NCBI GenBank assembly: GCA_022376925.1
Contig: JAIOJX010000032.1
Span: 199,822,939 to 199,886,938, forward strand
DNA: 64,000 nt
Direction: 5' to 3'
Source of the DNA: Tragulus kanchil
Taxonomy: Eukaryota; Chordata; Mammalia; Artiodactyla; Tragulidae
Shown here: in pieces, positions 11,069-23,330 of the stretch
How positions within the stretch are numbered: the first letter of the stretch is position 1
Layout of the letters: the number at the start of each line of letters is the position of its first letter
The notes under the pieces: generated by a model
Told to the model about the DNA's origin: nothing
Database searches by the model: none
The model's input: only the letters and a program-made list of their open reading frames with translations
Position numbers and translations under genes: made by a program

Positions 11069-13565
11069 CCACACTCAAAAAATAAAGTAATGCTATTTTT
11101 CTTCATAATTGAAAAAGTAATCAATTTGTTTTGTCTTGGTTTAGCGGCCTCACCCAACTGCACATTCACACACAAAACAGAAGTCCTTTCACCATTATGT
11201 TATTAAGTTTTAAGTCTGCAAAACTGTACCAACAGAGTATGACTGTTTATCAGTTCTCTATCTTTTCAGTACATATTTTTATGGTTGTAGGTCTCTATTT
11301 CTTGACTCTGCAGTATGGAGGAAGAAATAATACTCTCACCTGTTTTTCCCAGATAAATACTCAATAAAATGCAAGTAATTTTTCTTGTATTCAGTAAGAT
11401 TCAATATATTAGACTGAAAAACAGGTCTAGAGTTTTACATGGTGGTATTTACTGACATTAATAATTATATGGATTTATAAATATCTACACACACCCTCTT
11501 CATAAAGTGCCTTAATTAACTTGTCCAGGATTTGGAATCCTGACAGTCTAAGAAGTCAGCAGGATCATTAAACCCAATCATATTCTCAGTCTAACCTGAT
11601 ATTTCACTAGAGCCATTCAAATCAATTTACCCAACAGAGACATTTGTCCCTGGCCTGTCACCACAGCCCGTACCAAGCGTCCTACACTTCTTTATCTTTT
11701 GGCAGGGCCATCATAAGCGAGCGACACTGAGGGTGATGGATGAGAACTCAAATAAGTCATAAATCCCGCAGCCCTTCATCTCCCTTCAGGAGGACTGAAT
11801 TTACGCCCACTGGCCTTGGCAATGGCTCTCAGCTGAGCTCTGAGAAAGTCAACTGAAAATGACACACTTTTTTAGGAGTGAATCTCTGCTCACTGTGGCA
11901 CCAGGGAGAAGGAAACCACAGAAGAGAAGGGAGAAAAGAGAGCTGCCTGGACACTTTGCTCTGTAACAAGGCAGATGCCATTAACCTCTTTCCCCTCTGG
12001 AATTAAATGGAGAGAGGAACATGGATGCATACACACTAACATATGTAACTAGACAGCCAATGGGAATGTGTAGTATGACTCAGGGAATTCAAACAGTGGC
12101 TCTGTAATAACCTAGAAGGATGGGAATGGGCCAGAGGAGGGTGGAATTAAAACACTTTAATAGAGCAATGCCCCCACCTTGTTTCATCCCAATTCTAAAA
12201 TGACCAGAAATCATGCATTTTATTTTGCATTCTAATTGGTGTCATGGAATTAAGAAGCTCGGAAGTGGTACCCAGAGAAGGTGTGGTTAGCAGAGACCAC
12301 AGATTTGCCTAAGAAACTCGGGAACCAGGCAGCTTCAGTGCTCTCTAAAAACTGAAATATTATAGGTCTTCCAGAAGCTGAAAGAGCTTTCTGCCATGAG
12401 TGCATTTGTGCCTGCACACACACATATGTTTTTCCCAGATAAATACTCAATAAAATGCAAGTAATTTTTCTTGTATTCAGTAAGATTCAATATATTAGAC
12501 TGAAAAACAGGTCTAGAGTTTTACATGGTGGTATTTACTGACATTAATAATTATATGGATTTATAAATATCTACACACACCCTCTTCATAAAGTGCCTTA
12601 ATTAACTTGTCCAGGATTTGGAATCCTGACAGTCTAAGAAGTCAGCAGGATCATTAAACCCAATCATATTCTCAGTCTAACCTGATATTTCACTAGAGCC
12701 ATTCAAATCAATTTACCCAACAGAGACATTTGTCCCTGGCCTGTCACCACAGCCCGTACCAAGCGTCCTACACTTCTTTATCTTTTGGCAGGGCCATCAT
12801 AAGCGAGCGACACTGAGGGTGATGGATGAGAACTCAAATAAGTCATAAATCCCGCAGCCCTTCATCTCCCTTCAGGAGGACTGAATTTACGCCCACTGGC
12901 CTTGGCAATGGCTCTCAGCTGAGCTCTGAGAAAGTCAACTGAAAATGACACACTTTTTTAGGAGTGAATCTCTGCTCACTGTGGCACCAGGGAGAAGGAA
13001 ACCACAGAAGAGAAGGGAGAAAAGAGAGCTGCCTGGACACTTTGCTCTGTAACAAGGCAGATGCCATTAACCTCTTTCCCCTCTGGAATTAAATGGAGAG
13101 AGGAACATGGATGCATACACACTAACATATGTAACTAGACAGCCAATGGGAATGTGTAGTATGACTCAGGGAATTCAAACAGTGGCTCTGTAATAACCTA
13201 GAAGGATGGGAATGGGCCAGAGGAGGGTGGAATTAAAACACTTTAATAGAGCAATGCCCCCACCTTGTTTCATCCCAATTCTAAAATGACCAGAAATCAT
13301 GCATTTTATTTTGCATTCTAATTGGTGTCATGGAATTAAGAAGCTCGGAAGTGGTACCCAGAGAAGGTGTGGTTAGCAGAGACCGCAGATTTGCCTAAGA
13401 AACTCGGGAACCAGGCAGCTTCAGTGCTCTCTAAAAACTGAAATATTATAGGTCTTCCAGAAGCTGAAAGAGCTTTCTGCCATGAGTGCATTTGTGCCTG
13501 CACACACACACATATGCATATGTGCTTTTTATCATGGCCTTAGTTCAAAAAAAATAAATAAATAA
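11069..13565. other. AT-rich non-coding DNA, mostly duplicated
   Basis: Apart from duplication 4 I recognise no element here. A short CA-dinucleotide run sits at the end of each duplicate copy (near 12415 and 13500), with one more CA in the second copy. Confidence 0.5.
11341..13516. repeat. direct duplication 4, spacing 1086 bp
   Basis: Copy A is 11341-12426 and copy B is 12427-13516, abutting with TG microhomology. Differences are few: an A/G substitution near 12299/13384 and a CA-run length difference at the end. That level and type of difference resembles two alleles. Confidence 0.95.
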
Positions 13566-13840
13566 GGCTTCCTTGGTAGTCCAGTGGGTAAAGAGTCTGC
13601 CTTGCAGTATAAGGGGCACCAGTTCGATCCCTGGCATGGGAAGATCCCATGTGCCATGAAGCAGCTGGACTGGTGTGTCCAATTATGAGCCAGTGCCCTA
13701 GAGCACATGTGCCCAGAGATGGTGCTCTGCAATGAGAGAGGCCATTACAATGTGAGGCACACAAAAGCCAAAGAATAAAGATGGATGAAAAGAAATAAAT
13801 AAAAAAAACAATAAAAGAAGCCTAATTAAAAAAAAACAAA
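13566..13840 (+). mobile_element. CHR-type tRNA-derived SINE (older copy)
   Basis: The head 'ggcttccttggtagtccagt' and B-box 'agttcgatccctggcatggg' resemble tRNA-Glu. The body 'gactggtgtgtccaattatg' and A-rich tail with 'caataaaagaagcc' match the other members of this family in the window, so it is an older copy. Confidence 0.85.
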
Positions 13841-14084
13841 AACATTATATTGGGAGATCTGTCAGGCCCCGAAATCCCTCTCTTGAGGTGAAATTAACCC
13901 TATTGTCCAGGGAATCTCTTGGGTATAGGATTTTACACATAAGTCATATCTGTTTCTGCATGAGGAAGCTCCAGCACTCACTCCCTTTTTCCTCATCTAA
14001 CAAGATAAATGCTATTTGTAATCCAAGTAAATATAAACAAATGTGATGTTTTCCAATAAGAAATTAAGAATTCAAAGTAAATCA

Positions 14085-14245
14085 ATGGTAAAGAATCTCC
14101 CTGCAATGCAGGAGACCCAGGCTTGATCTCTAAGCCAGGACCATCCCCTGGAGAAGGGCATGGCAACCTCCTTCAGTATTCTTGTCTGGAGAATCCCATG
14201 CACAGAAGAGGCTAGCAAGGTTACAGTCCATGGAGTTGCAAAGAA
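14085..14245 (+). mobile_element. Bov-tA SINE, cut at duplication edge
   Basis: Forward Bov-tA body ('ctgcaatgcaggagaccc' through 'cagtccatggagttgcaaa'). The 3' tail is missing here because the duplicated piece ends inside the element, and it is complete in the second copy at 15164-15350. Confidence 0.85.
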
Positions 14246-14641
14246 AACATTCAAAAATGTGGTGTTTCAATGGAATTAAGGAGGGGAATGGGCCAGAGGA
14301 GGGTGGAATTAAAACACTTTAATAGAGCAATGCCCCCACCTTGTTTCATCCCAATTCTAAAATGACCAGAAATCATGCATTTTATTTTGCATTCTAATTG
14401 GTGTCATGGAATTAAGAAGCTCGGAAGTGGTACCCAGAGAAGGTGTGGTTAGCAGAGACCACAGATTTGCCTAAGAAACTCGGGAACCAGGCAGCTTCAG
14501 TGCTCTCTAAAAACTGAAATATTATAGGTCTTCCAGAAGCTGAAAGAGCTTTCTGCCATGAGTGCATTTGTGCCTGCACACACACACATATGCATATGTG
14601 CTTTTTATCATGGCCTTAGTTCAAAAAAAATAAATAAATAA

Positions 14642-14915
14642 GGCTTCCTTGGTAGTCCAGTGGGTAAAGAGTCTGCCTTGCAGTATAAGGGGCACCAGTT
14701 CGATCCCTGGCATGGGAAGATCCCATGTGCCATGAAGCAGCTGGACTGGTGTGTCCAATTATGAGCCAGTGCCCTAGAGCACATGTGCCCAGAGATGGTG
14801 CTCTGCAATGAGAGAGGCCATTACAATGCGAGGCACACAAAAGCCAAAGAATAAAGATGGATGAAAAGAAATAAATAAAAAAAACAATAAAAGAAGCCAA
14901 ATTAAAAAAAAAAAA
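14642..14915 (+). mobile_element. CHR-type SINE (second copy of 13566)
   Basis: Repeat of the SINE at 13566 through duplication 5, with a longer A run in the tail. Confidence 0.85.
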
Positions 14916-15163
14916 CAAAAACATTATATTGGGAGATCTGTCAGGCCCCGAAATCCCTCTCTTGAGGTGAAATTAACCCTATTGTCCAGGGAATCTCTTG
15001 GGTATAGGATTTTACACATAAGTCATATCTGTTTCTGCATGAGGAAGCTCCAGCACTCACTCCCTTTTTCCTCATCTAACAAGATAAATGCTATTTGTAA
15101 TCCAAGTAAATATAAACAAATGTGATGTTTTCCAATAAGAAATTAAGAATTCAAAGTAAATCA

Positions 15164-15350
15164 ATGGTAAAGAATCTCCCTGCAATGCAGGAGACCCAGG
15201 CTTGATCTCTAAGCCAGGACCATCCCCTGGAGAAGGGCATGGCAACCTCCTTCAGTATTCTTGTCTGGAGAATCCCATGCACAGAAGAGGCTAGCAAGGT
15301 TACAGTCCATGGAGTTGCAAAGAATCAGACGTGACTGAGCAACTAACACA
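15164..15350 (+). mobile_element. Bov-tA SINE (complete second copy)
   Basis: Same element as 14085, here with its full 3' end 'tcagacgtgactgagcaac'. This copy shows what the sequence looks like when not interrupted at the duplication seam. Confidence 0.88.
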
Positions 15351-15396
15351 CAAAGGCACTGAAAGTTAGAAAAATGAATTAAAACAGTTTCCAGTA

Positions 15397-15667
15397 GGGC
15401 TGCCCTGGTGGTCCAGTGGATAAAGAGTTCACCCTGCAGTGTAAGGGGCACCAGTTTGATCCCTAGCCTGGGAAGATTCCACGTGCCACGGAGCGGCTGG
15501 CCCGGTATGTCTAATTATGAGCCAGCGCACTGGAGCACATGTGCCCAGAGCCGGTGCTCTGCAACGATGGGAGGCCCACGCAGGCCAAAGAATAACGATG
15601 GCTGAAAATAAATAAATGAAAAAAAAAAACAATAAAAGAGGCCAAAATTTTAAAAAGAAAAAAGAAA
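15397..15667 (+). mobile_element. CHR-type SINE with 11-bp target-site duplication
   Basis: Forward SINE of the tRNA-Glu-like family with 'gccctggtggtccagtgg', 'agtttgatccctagcctgg', 'gagccggtgctctgcaacg' and an AAATAAATGA...AATAAAAGAGGCC tail. The direct repeat AGTTTCCAGTA flanks it at 15386-15396 and 15668-15678, marking a genuine LINE-mediated insertion. Confidence 0.92.
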
Positions 15668-15678
15668 AGTTTCCAGTA

Positions 15679-16298
15679 ATTGTTTGAGGCACTTTTATAA
15701 GTTTTTATCTCTCTAAAACAAACAAAGTCTGTCATTCATAGTGCATATTAAAATTAACCTAAGTAATTCTGTCTGGCCTGCTGCCCTTCCTTCCACTCAT
15801 TTTGATAGTCAACAACACCATAAAAACAGCAAGCCACCACATCTTCTTCATACAGCTCATCATCAACCCTTCTTGGCTTACACCTTGAGTATGCCAATTT
15901 ACTTCAAGTTCATCAGGAAAGACAAGTCCCCGTGGGACCATCAGTATCATAAACCACAATCTGCTGCCAAATTAATGTCCTCACCTGTGCCTTATTGTAA
16001 CTTCCTTTAAAATACAAAATAAAATGAAAGCAACAGCAAAATAATGGCAAAGCACTATGAGTCCTGATTCCTATCCAACCCTGTGACTTGTCATCTTTGC
16101 TGTTGTTTTGCTTTTGTTGTTATATTTATTGGTTATTCATCCAGGATACAGAACTAACAATAAATGGAGAAGACAATTTCTCATGCCCTTTCCCCATCCA
16201 CATGTACGCTCCTGGATACTGTAAAGTATTGAGCATGTCCTCACTTTATGTTGGATATTTTTTTTTTTCTTGTGTTCAGAAGAGAGATCAGGACATGA
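15679..16298. other. unique AT-rich non-coding DNA
   Basis: Single-copy stretch with no recognised repeat. Short frames on both strands lack coding character. Confidence 0.5.
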
Positions 16299-16696
16299 TC
16301 ATACAAAATTTAAAACAATCAGTTAGTCACAGTGTATAAACAAAGAGCACTGTTTGGTGATTTGGAATTTTGCTATAAGAAGTTGGAGGTGGGAGACGTA
16401 TCTTGTTGAATATTTTATAAACAAACTTACTGACTCCTGACTTTAGTAATTCTACAATTAGATTTCTCTTGTCCAAAAGCAGGTTACAGTGCTGCGTAAA
16501 ATGCAACTGTCCTTCAACATGGAAATAACATCATGTGAAAACTTTGCAATGCTTTTCACATTTTAAGAGGAATTGATAACACTGAGATAACACAGATGAT
16601 AAATGTATCCTCCCACAAAGATTGAAATGCTGCCTAGTAAAGTTCTTGACCAGACACTAAAATTCCACTATTAGAGTAAAATGGAAAAAAATAAAT

Positions 16697-16721
16697 ATAC
16701 ACACACACACATACACTTAGT
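16697..16721. repeat. (CA)n microsatellite
   Basis: Short CA/ACAT tract following 'aaataaatata', repeated at about 17833-17857 in duplication 6. Confidence 0.8.
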
Positions 16722-16864
16722 ATTTATTTACAAAATAGCAGAGAAATTAGTATGTATCTCCTTCAAAAAAAATCTAGAAGGACACATTTCACTTCAAATT
16801 AAAAGTAGCAAAACTTAGACATGTAAGTGGAGAGAAAACAGTATAGAAATCTTCAAGATTGATT

Positions 16865-17103
16865 TGGGGGGCTTCCCTGGTGGTTCAGTAGGTAAAGAGT
16901 CCACCTTGCAGTGCAAGGGCCACCAGTTCAATCCCTGGCTTGGGAAGATCCCACGTGCCGCGGAACACCGGACTGGTGTGTCCAATAAGGAGCCAGCACT
17001 CTGCAAGGAGAGAGGCTTCTGTGATGGGAAGCCCACGCGGGCTGACAAATAAAGATGGAGGAAAACAAATGATGATTTAGAGGCAAAAAAAAAAAAAAAA
17101 AAA
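16865..17103 (+). mobile_element. CHR-type SINE with 10-bp target-site duplication
   Basis: Forward SINE: 'gggcttccctggtggttcag', 'agttcaatccctggcttgg', 'ggactggtgtgtccaata', ending in a poly-A run. It lacks the middle 'gagctctggagcgcatg' segment found in the younger copies. The direct repeat AAGATTGATT lies at 16855-16864 and 17104-17113. Confidence 0.9.
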
Positions 17104-18000
17104 AAGATTGATTGATTCAGGGTTTATGCCTCCTGGGCTGGTGACTGTACTTCCTGTATTCCTATGCCTCTGTATAGAAAATGGAAATCATGTAACTTGG
17201 ATGGGGTTGGATTTGGAACTGAGAACTCTTGATCATGCGTGCCACTTGACAGAGAAATGGGATATGATACAACTACTGACTAAACCACTTTAGATTTATG
17301 GGTTTAAGATGCTCTAAGTATATTTTGCTAAGAAATCTATGATTTCTATGAATATGTACATGTAGGCGATGGACAGAAATAGGACCTGTTCTTTTCACAT
17401 GAATGACTGTCAAAGGAGAGTATCAGATCCATTTTCATACAAAATTTAAAACAATCAGTTAGTCACAGTGTATAAACAAAGAGCACTGTTTGGTGATTTG
17501 GAATTTTGCTATAAGAAGTTGGAGGTGGGAGACGTATCTTGTTGAATATTTTATAAACAAACTTACTGACTCCTGACTTTAGTAATTCTACAATTAGATT
17601 TCTCTTGTCCAAAAGCAGGTTACAGTGCTGCGTAAAATGCAACTGTCCTTCAACATGGAAATAACATCATGTGAAAACTTTGCAATGCTTTTCACATTTT
17701 AAGAGGAATTGATAACACTGAGATAACACAGATGATAAATGTATCCTCCCACAAAGATTGAAATGCTGCCTAGTAAAGTTCTTGACCAGACACTAAAATT
17801 CCACTATTAGAGTAAAATGGAAAAAAATAAATATACACACACACACATACACTTAGTATTTATTTACAAAATAGCAGAGAAATTAGTATGTATCTCCTTT
17901 AAAAAAAATCTAGAAGGACACATTTCACTTCAAATTAAAAGTAGCAAAACTTAGACATGTAAGTGGAGAGAAAACAGTATAGAAATCTTCAAGATTGATT

Positions 18001-18239
18001 TGGGGGGCTTCCCTGGTGGTTCAGTAGGTAAAGAGTCCACCTTGCAGTGCAAGGGCCACCAGTTCAATCCCTGGCTTGGGAAGATCCCACGTGCCGCGGA
18101 ACACCGGACTGGTGTGTCCAATAAGGAGCCAGCACTCTGCAAGGAGAGAGGCTTCTGTGATGGGAAGCCCACGCGGGCTGACAAATAAAGATGGAGGAAA
18201 ACAAATGATGATTTAGAGGCAAAAAAAAAAAAAAAAAAA
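18001..18239 (+). mobile_element. CHR-type SINE (second copy of 16865)
   Basis: Exact-looking repeat of the previous SINE together with its flanking AAGATTGATT direct repeats, so it is a copy made by duplication 6 and not a second insertion. Confidence 0.9.
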
Positions 18240-18574
18240 AAGATTGATTGATTCAGGGTTTATGCCTCCTGGGCTGGTGACTGTACTTCCTGTATTCCTA
18301 TGCCTCTGTATAGAAAATGGAAATCATGTAACTTGGATGGGGTTGGATTTGGAACTGAGAACTCTTGATCATGCGTGCCACTTGACAGAGAAATGGGATA
18401 TGATACAACTACTGACTAAACCACTTTAGATTTATGGGTTTAAGATGCTCTAAGTATATTTTGCTAAGAAATCTATGATTTCTATGAATATGTACATGTA
18501 GGCGATGGACAGAAATAGGACCTGTTCTTTTCACATGAATGACTGTCAAAGGAGAGTATCAGATCCATTTTCAT

Positions 18575-19750
18575 GAAAAGGCCAAATATGGCATGTTTTA
18601 TGTAATGAAAAGAATATATTAAAATCCTCGTGAAAGTGAAAAATGAGACAAGGCTACAGCATAAGACCTATTAAAAGGACAGTACTCACTTCAAATAACT
18701 TATCTCAGTAGCTTTGTAACTACTGTACATGAATAAAACTTTGATTTTACCTATTTTCTGTCAAATTTATTCTGCTAACATTTTTCAATGTACTTTTGAT
18801 AGACTGAACTTAATGTAAGTTTGTTACAGCTTTTTTAAAAAGTGGTAACACAAAGCTTACATTTACAGAAGGAAAAGGGGCTTTTCTTAAAAGTATAAAA
18901 TAGTTGTTAAGCTTAATGTTAGACTTTGTGAATTTCCCCCATTTATTTGCATGTGCTATGTAAATGTGAGGTGGATGCTTAAATATGACATGATTATAAC
19001 CTTGCTCCCAAAGCATCAGGAAAAGGGTCAATTTCATAAACAAAATGTCCCATTTGTTTTCCATACCATGTGCTTATCATGTGGAATCACCTCAGAATCT
19101 AGCATAATGATTCCTAATATTTAACTATCATCAAAATCAAAGTGAATATTTCACAAAAATCCTATTTTATACAGTCCCAGATGTTTCCCTTACTTCTAAC
19201 AGTCATGTTCAGTGTATATCTGAAATTAAGTGATTTCAACTGCATAGAACAGCAAACCAAACTAGATTACTCATTATAATACAGGTAACATATATGCATA
19301 AAACCTTATTTTTCATAGAACTTTATATTTCACACTTGATTTTCTCTTTCTCACTTGATTCTCTCTCTCTCTTGCAGAGGAAGATCAAATGGCACCATTC
19401 CTGTTTCATAGATGACTATGGTGAAGCTCAGTTAAGTGACATGCTCAACAGTCTTTCTTCTCACAAAATAAAACATCTAAGTCCATATAACTTTAGACAT
19501 GTATATCATATAGATATACATATGTGTATACATGTATATACATGAAATAAGGACCATATTGATCATGATAATTCCATATATAATAATTTTATGACAGTAG
19601 AAGTAACTTTATAAACCTTGAAACTATTGGAAAAACTGACTCCTACCCAAGGAGTCAATTCAAAATGGCAGATTTTAAACATTAGGGAGCATAAGAATCA
19701 GAGTGGATCTCAGTACAAATATGGGTTATCAGTCTCCCATTTACAACTAA
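18575..19750. other. AT-rich non-coding DNA
   Basis: No recognisable element. A 'ctctctctcttgcagaggaag' stretch near 19361 looks like a 3' splice acceptor, but no open frame with coding character follows it. Confidence 0.45.
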
Positions 19751-19950
19751 TTGGAAAAGATCCTGATGCTGGGAAAAACAGAAGGCAGAAGGAGAAGGGA
19801 ATAACAAAGGATATGATGGTTGAATGGCATCACCGACTCAACAGACATGCATTTGTGCAAGATGTGGGAGATGGTGAAGGACAGGGAAGCCTGGCGTGCT
19901 GCAGTCCATGGGGTCACAAGGAATCACACATGACTGGGTGACTGAACTGA
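19751..19950 (+). mobile_element. BovB LINE 3' end
   Basis: Forward BovB tail: 'agatcctgatgctgggaa', 'ggttgaatggcatcaccg', 'gggaagcctggcgtgctg', 'catgactgggtgactgaa'. 5'-truncated to the last ~200 bp. Confidence 0.85.
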
Positions 19951-20870
19951 ATATTACACACTCACATATTTTTTGCCACTTTGGTTTATGGTGGCAACAT
20001 TATTAGCTGGGGCAGCAACGACTGACTCGAATTAGCTGAGCGCTCCATCAAAGAACCCCAGTCCAATAATCATGGAAATAAATACTCAACTGCTGAAAGC
20101 ACAACATTTGACTGAGTTGAATAAGTACTAAAAATTTTTAGGAAGTTTCAAGATCTTGGATATTCGTGTGATTTCTCAGAGAACACGAATGTCCCAAATA
20201 AAATATCACGCACCTTTCAAATATCAATTGCTTTGAGTAGACTTTTTAATGATGTATTACTTCATTATTCAATTTACTGAGGCCCAGACACAGTACTGAA
20301 GAAACCTAAAAAAAAAGTTTATAATACAGGTAACATATATGCAATTAAGTGATTTCAACTGCATAGAACAGCAAACCAAACTAGATTACTCATTATAATA
20401 CAGGTAACATATATGCATAAAACCTTATTTTTCATAGAACTTTATATTTCACACTTGATTTTCTCTTTCTCACTTGATTCTCTCTCTCTCTTGCAGAGGA
20501 AGATCAAATGGCACCATTCCTGTTTCATAGATGACTATGGTGAAGCTCAGTTAAGTGACATGCTCAACAGTCTTTCTTCTCACAAAATAAAACATCTAAG
20601 TCCATATAACTTTAGACATGTATATCATATAGATATACATATGTGTATACATGTATATACATGAAATAAGGACCATATTGATCATGATAATTCCATATAT
20701 AATAATTTTATGACAGTAGAAGTAACTTTATAAACCTTGAAACTATTGGAAAAAACTGACTCCTACCCAAGGAGTCAATTCAAAATGGCAGATTTTAAAC
20801 ATTAGGGAGCATAAGAATCAGAGTGGATCTCAGTACAAATATGGGTTATCAGTCTCCCATTTACAACTAA

Positions 20871-21070
20871 TTGGAAAAGATCCTGATGCTGGGAAAAACA
20901 GAAGGCAGAAGGAGAAGGGAATAACAAAGGATATGATGGTTGAATGGCATCACCGACTCAACAGACATGCATTTGTGCAAGATGTGGGAGATGGTGAAGG
21001 ACAGGGAAGCCTGGTGTGCTGCAGTCCATGGGGTCACAAGGAATCACACATGACTGGGTGACTGAACTGA
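20871..21070 (+). mobile_element. BovB LINE 3' end (second copy)
   Basis: Repeat of 19751-19950 through duplication 7. A third piece of the same tail (22188-22214) starts copy B of duplication 8. Confidence 0.85.
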
Positions 21071-23330
21071 ATATTACACACTCACATATTTTTTGCCACT
21101 TTGGTTTATGGTGGCAACATTATTAGCTGGGGCAGCAACGACTGACTCGAATTAGCTGAGCGCTCCATCAAAGAACCCCAGTCCAATAATCATGGAAATA
21201 AATACTCAACTGCTGAAAGCACAACATTTGACTGAGTTGAATAAGTACTAAAAATTTTTAGGAAGTTTCAAGGTCTTGGATATTCGTGTGATTTCTCAGA
21301 GAACACGAATGTCCCAAATAAAATATCACGCACCTTTCAAATATCAATTGCTTTGAGTAGACTTTTTAATGATGTATTACTTCATTATTCAATTTACTGA
21401 GGCCCAGACACAGTACTGAAGAAATTTATCCTAAACTAGAAAGAAAAGAAACGTTTCCTTTCCTTGTTTAGTTTCTATTTCCTCTGTAAAATCCAAATTT
21501 CCATCCTGGTTCTCTCAGGATGGCGGGGTTGGGGGGATTGTTTCGTGTTGCAGAAACCTTAACAACCCTCTTCACACGCCTGCTCTTCTAAGCACTCATG
21601 ATTTTTCCCTGTATCACAATGAAACAAACAAACAACAAGAACAATGAAAGTACTTAAAGATATAACTTGATTCGTTTACATATGGTCCAATTAAGCTGCA
21701 TATCTTAACATGTTTCTACTATAAAATAAATTTTACTGAGTTTACAATTCCCTCTTGCTTTGGTGAACCAAAATGATTACACATTTTAATTGATTAACTC
21801 CTGATAGTGATTTTGATTTTGGATACACAGTATAAACAATCATTAAAGGAGGATTAATTTGGCTACACCAGATGGATTCCAATCTGTCTTGCAAGTTTAT
21901 TACGATTCTCATTTTCTCACAAAAATTAGAAGATTGAATAGTTTTCATTGTCCTTGCGAACCTCATAGGATTTCATACTTGGTTTGGATGTTCTTTAGGA
22001 ACCAAGGGAAAAGGTAGTACTTTGCAATTACTCAAATCCTATTCATAAAGTTTCTTATTCGCAAACTTTGCCTGAAGCATCTTCCACATCTCTACAAATC
22101 ACTAATTTCATTTCACCTATCATTAGAAAAAGAGTTAATCTCAAGGATGAACTACCTCTTAGTCTTCTAAGATATTTGCTTATGAAGTCACACATGACTG
22201 GGTGACTGAACTGAATATTACACACTCACATATTTTTTGCCACTTTGGTTTATGGTGGCAACATTATTAGCTGGGGCAGCAACGACTGACTCGAATTAGC
22301 TGAGCGCTCCATCAAAGAACCCCAGTCCAATAATCATGGAAATAAATACTCAACTGCTGAAAGCACAACATTTGACTGAGTTGAATAAGTACTAAAAATT
22401 TTTAGGAAGTTTCAAGATCTTGGATATTCGTGTGATTTCTCAGAGAACACGAATGTCCCAAATAAAATATCACGCACCTTTCAAATATCAATTGCTTTGA
22501 GTAGACTTTTTAATGATGTATTACTTCATTATTCAATTTACTGAGGCCCAGACACAGTACTGAAGAAATTTATCCTAAACTAGAAAGAAAAGAAACATTT
22601 CCTTTCCTTGTTTAGTTTCTATTTCCTCTGTAAAATCCAAATTTCCATCCTGGTTCTCTCAGGATGGCGGGGTTGGGGGGATTGTTTCGTGTTGCAGAAA
22701 CCTTAACAACCCTCTTCACACGCCTGCTCTTCTAAGCACTCATGATTTTTCCCTGTATCACAATGAAACAAACAAACAACAAGAACAATGAAAGTACTTA
22801 AAGATATAACTTGATTCGTTTACATATGGTCCAATTAAGCTGCATATCTTAACATGTTTCTACTATAAAATAAATTTTACTGAGTTTACAATTCCCTCTT
22901 GCTTTGGTGAACCAAAATGATTACACATTTTAATTGATTAACTCCTGATAGTGATTTTGATTTTGGATACACAGTATAAACAATCATTAAAGGAGGATTA
23001 ATTTGGCTACACCAGATGGATTCCAATCTGTCTTGCAAGTTTATTACGATTCTCATTTTCTCACAAAAATTAGAAGATTGAATAGTTTTCATTGTCCTTG
23101 CGAACCTCATAGGATTTCATACTTGGTTTGGATGTTCTTTAGGAACCAAGGGAAAAGGTAGTACTTTGCAATTACTCAAATCCTATTCATAAAGTTTCTT
23201 ATTCGCAAACTTTGCCTGAAGCATCTTCCACATCTCTACAAATCACTAATTTCATTTCACCTATCATTAGAAAAAGAGTTAATCTCAAGGATGAACTACC
23301 TCTTAGTCTTCTAAGATATTTGCTTATGAA
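21044..23330. repeat. direct duplication 8, spacing 1144 bp
   Basis: Copy A is 21044-22187 and copy B is 22188-23330. They abut with no filler and at most one base of microhomology, and the seam falls inside a BovB tail. Point differences (A/G near 21272/22416, G/A near 21452/22596) are allele-like. Confidence 0.95.

Larger units (their letters stand above)
13208..15324. repeat. direct duplication 5, spacing ~1076-1079 bp
   Basis: Copy A is 13208-14245 and copy B is 14284-15324, with a 38-bp filler (14246-14283). Copy A overlaps copy B of duplication 4, so pieces are tiled. Differences are A-run lengths near 13828/14906 and single substitutions (for example T/C near 13751/14829). Confidence 0.95.
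16299..18574. repeat. direct duplication 6, spacing 1136 bp
   Basis: Copy A is 16299-17434 and copy B is 17435-18574, abutting with TCAT microhomology. The unit carries a complete SINE with its target-site duplication. I see one C/T difference near 16764/17900 and otherwise apparent identity. Confidence 0.95.
19224..21424. repeat. direct duplication 7, spacing 1119 bp, with templated filler
   Basis: Copy A is 19224-20304 and copy B is 20343-21424. The 38-bp filler (20305-20342) ends in 24 bases (20319-20342) identical to 19274-19297, which lie 50 bp inside copy A. The join therefore re-used nearby sequence, as a gap-filling or template-jump step would. Confidence 0.95.

Noticed and set aside
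19361..19386. Possible splice acceptor 'ctctctctcttgcagaggaag'
   Set aside because: A polypyrimidine-CAG string alone is common by chance. No exon with coding character or matching donor could be found.
21502..21522. CATCCTG/CAGGATG 7-bp hairpin as a regulatory or terminator element
   Set aside because: The stem is too short and of a size expected by chance in this length of DNA; no associated gene.
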